Below are positions 62,478 to 64,000 of a DNA stretch of 64,000 bases, one piece after another. The notes under the pieces were generated by a model. It was not told where the DNA came from. It did no database searches and saw only the letters and a list, made by a program, of their open reading frames with translations. The translations under genes were made by a program, and so were the position numbers. Where the stretch lies: the NCBI GenBank assembly GCA_947626495.1, contig CANQSJ010000002.1:82111-146110 (forward strand), read 5' to 3'. Positions within the stretch are counted from its first letter, which is position 1. Each line of letters starts with the position of its first letter. The DNA is from an uncultured Oscillospiraceae bacterium. GTDB taxonomy: Bacteria; Bacillota; Clostridia; Oscillospirales; Oscillospiraceae.

Positions 62478-64000
62478 ATGAACAACTGCTTAAACAAAGG
62501 CTATGAATTGTCCTTTCCTGAGCGGGCAGCAAAGTATACGATCATTGATATCATAGGCCGGGGTGCGTCTACGATAGCTTATCTGGCTTCTGATGAGTCA
62601 GGCACAGAGTATATCCTAAAGGAATACTGCCCTCATGCCCTGCGTCTGGAAAGAAGCTCTTCCGGCGCGTTGCTCTGTTCAGAAAAAGATCGTGATAAGT
62701 TCGAGCGCGGGAAGCTGGAATTCAGAGAAGGAGCAAACAAACAGAAACAGCTCCGAAATATCATACGTCTTCGTAATGAGACGCCTCCGTTTCATGGTAT
62801 CTACGAGGCCAACAACACTCTCTATCTGGAAGTGACCCCATATGCAGGAAGAACGCTTGATCGCCTTGATGCAGAACCTTTGTTGACAAAAGTAAAAATC
62901 TGCTGTGCAGTTGCTAAACTCATATGCCAGTATCACAATAATGGATATCTCTGCCTTGATATCAAGCCGGACAACATTTTTGTATTAACGAACAGTTCTG
63001 AAGAGATCCTTACAGAATTAGTCGAGTATATTGACTTTGACAGCATCCGAAAGAAAAGCGAGTTGTCTTTCGGTAGGTCGCTTTCATTCACAAAACTTTG
63101 GGCAGCACCTGAACAATGCAATCCTTATAGTTACAATAAAATCTGTGAGTCGACCGATATCTATGCCATCGGTGAGCTCCTTTTTTGGCTGGTGTTTGGT
63201 CGTCATTCAAATTTCGATGAGCACCGGAGCTATTCCGTTTATCCTTTTGATGAGGTTTCAGACACATCGATCAGACAGGCGGTCTCCAGGACTGCTATCC
63301 AAAATACACTTTCAGAAATATTTCACTCTACCCTTCGCTCTTCTGTCAGGAATCGCTTCCAGTCGGTCAGCGAATTGACCCCTCTGCTGGAAAAGCTGGT
63401 AAGCGAGCTTGAGAACAAAGCCTACATCGTTGAATCTGCGATCCGCCCGAAAGACTTTTTTGTAGGGCGCACCGCAGAGTTGGAACAAATCGACGCCACT
63501 CTCAAAGAGCATAATATTGTCTTTGTATCCGGTATTGCCGGTATCGGAAAGAGCGAACTGGTCAAGCAATATGTCTGTGCTCACAAGAAAGAATACGATA
63601 ATGTCCTGTACTGGGTCTATGATGGCAGCCTTGAAACTGCAATCGCGAAAAACAGCACAGTTCAGGTCAAAGGAATCCAGCACATTCCTGAAGAGACGGA
63701 TCCTCAGTTTGCAGTTAGACTGCTCAAGCGGATTCGCGAAATCAGCGAAGAGTATCAATATAATAATCTGATCGTCATTGACAATATGGATTGCTTGCTG
63801 GAGGAAATGCCCTCCCAGGAAGCATGGGAGCAGATCAATCACATTCCCGGCAAAATCTTGCTTACAACACGGACCGTAGAACCTTTGTATACGACTGTCA
63901 TGATCGACGTTATCTCAGACAGTAATGATCTCATATGCCTGTTTGGTAAGTACTGTCAATTTCCTGAAGAAGAGCGTGAAAGTGTCCGCAGGATCATAGA
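62478..64000 (+). CDS. Protein kinase fused to an NB-ARC (STAND) NTPase, 3' end beyond the window
   Basis: ATG 62478 follows AAGGAGG; 507 codons are seen without a stop. Residues 20-310 are a eukaryotic-like kinase: Gly-rich loop GRGASTIAYLA, Lys48 (ILKEY), catalytic Asp161 in LCLDIKPDNI (the HRD His/Arg are replaced), DFD at 186 in place of DFG, and APEQ. From about 326 (FFVGRTAELEQ) comes an NB-ARC domain: Walker A GIAGIGKS (352-359), Walker B NNLIVIDNMD, and ILLTTRT sensor. STAND proteins of this plan act as switches in signalling or antiphage defence; sensor repeats would follow outside the window. Confidence 0.88.
   Translation, partial: MNNCLNKGYELSFPERAAKYTIIDIIGRGASTIAYLASDESGTEYILKEYCPHALRLERSSSGALLCSEKDRDKFERGKLEFREGANKQKQLRNIIRLRNETPPFHGIYEANNTLYLEVTPYAGRTLDRLDAEPLLTKVKICCAVAKLICQYHNNGYLCLDIKPDNIFVLTNSSEEILTELVEYIDFDSIRKKSELSFGRSLSFTKLWAAPEQCNPYSYNKICESTDIYAIGELLFWLVFGRHSNFDEHRSYSVYPFDEVSDTSIRQAVSRTAIQNTLSEIFHSTLRSSVRNRFQSVSELTPLLEKLVSELENKAYIVESAIRPKDFFVGRTAELEQIDATLKEHNIVFVSGIAGIGKSELVKQYVCAHKKEYDNVLYWVYDGSLETAIAKNSTVQVKGIQHIPEETDPQFAVRLLKRIREISEEYQYNNLIVIDNMDCLLEEMPSQEAWEQINHIPGKILLTTRTVEPLYTTVMIDVISDSNDLICLFGKYCQFPEEERESVRRII

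Larger units (their letters stand above)
55012..64000. mobile_element. Integrative mobilizable element inserted in spoVT (continues past the window)
   Basis: From the junction inward: large serine recombinase, two small genes, ParB-like protein, relaxase, MobC, an oriT-like region, an XRE repressor, then AT-rich cargo (unknown protein and kinase-NB-ARC protein). Mobilization genes are present but no type IV secretion genes are seen, so it would need a helper, unless those lie beyond the window. Base composition changes sharply at about 61,150. Confidence 0.85.

Overview
This 64 kb window looks like chromosome of a GC-rich, spore-forming Firmicute of the Oscillospiraceae type (Flavonifractor/Lawsonibacter/Intestinimonas-like). 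The grounds are high GC, strong AGGAGG ribosome-binding sites, SpoIVB, a SpoVT-type AbrB gene, a perfect CIRCE operator before groESL, and many Clostridia-typical families (YitT, WYL, TAXI-TRAP, BceRSAB). The genus is an inference from gene content.

Layout. 0-13 kb: the end of htpG, then a minus-strand block with a CBS/DRTGG-type Mn pyrophosphatase, SpoIVB protease, a frameshifted lipoprotein, a TAXI-TRAP importer and a complete Bce-type peptide-sensing/resistance operon (bceR-bceS-bceA-bceB type). 13-25 kb: alpha-hydroxy-acid oxidase, plsY, tRNA-Arg(ACG), a ymdB-yhaO-yhaN-like operon, an RlmL-like methyltransferase, a nitrilase, a DUF559 nuclease gene carried inside a dispersed repeat, YitT and HrcA-controlled groES-groEL. 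25-42 kb: rplM-rpsI, a ThyX-like enzyme, a PurN-like protein lacking two catalytic residues, an SH3b cell-wall protein, an SPFH/zinc-ribbon stress-type operon with an unusual structured leader, mscL fused to a zinc ribbon, ybaK, proC, murI, a WYL regulator and rsmI. 42-54.7 kb: ADP-ribosylglycohydrolase, a Fur-family regulator with nitroreductase, a metal-efflux operon (ArsR, HMA protein, P-type ATPase), cardiolipin synthase, a repeat-rich surface protein, asnS and an NlpC/P60 protein.

From about 55,011 to the end of the window lies an integrative mobilizable element. It has split a spoVT-like sporulation gene after about 33 codons. A large serine recombinase sits at the junction, followed by ParB, a relaxase, MobC, a probable oriT and an XRE repressor with its operator. 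An AT-rich cargo follows: an unrecognised 363-residue protein and a protein kinase fused to an NB-ARC (STAND) NTPase that runs off the end of the window.

The most interesting points are: (1) insertion in spoVT, where the recombinase reading frame runs about 68 codons into antisense host DNA; (2) the kinase-NB-ARC cargo, a candidate defence or signalling system; (3) a repeat family present as two short copies and one copy carrying a DUF559 nuclease gene whose start region and stop lie in the repeat arms; (4) a nested-hairpin plus terminator leader before the SPFH gene. All assignments come from reading the sequence; no database search was run.
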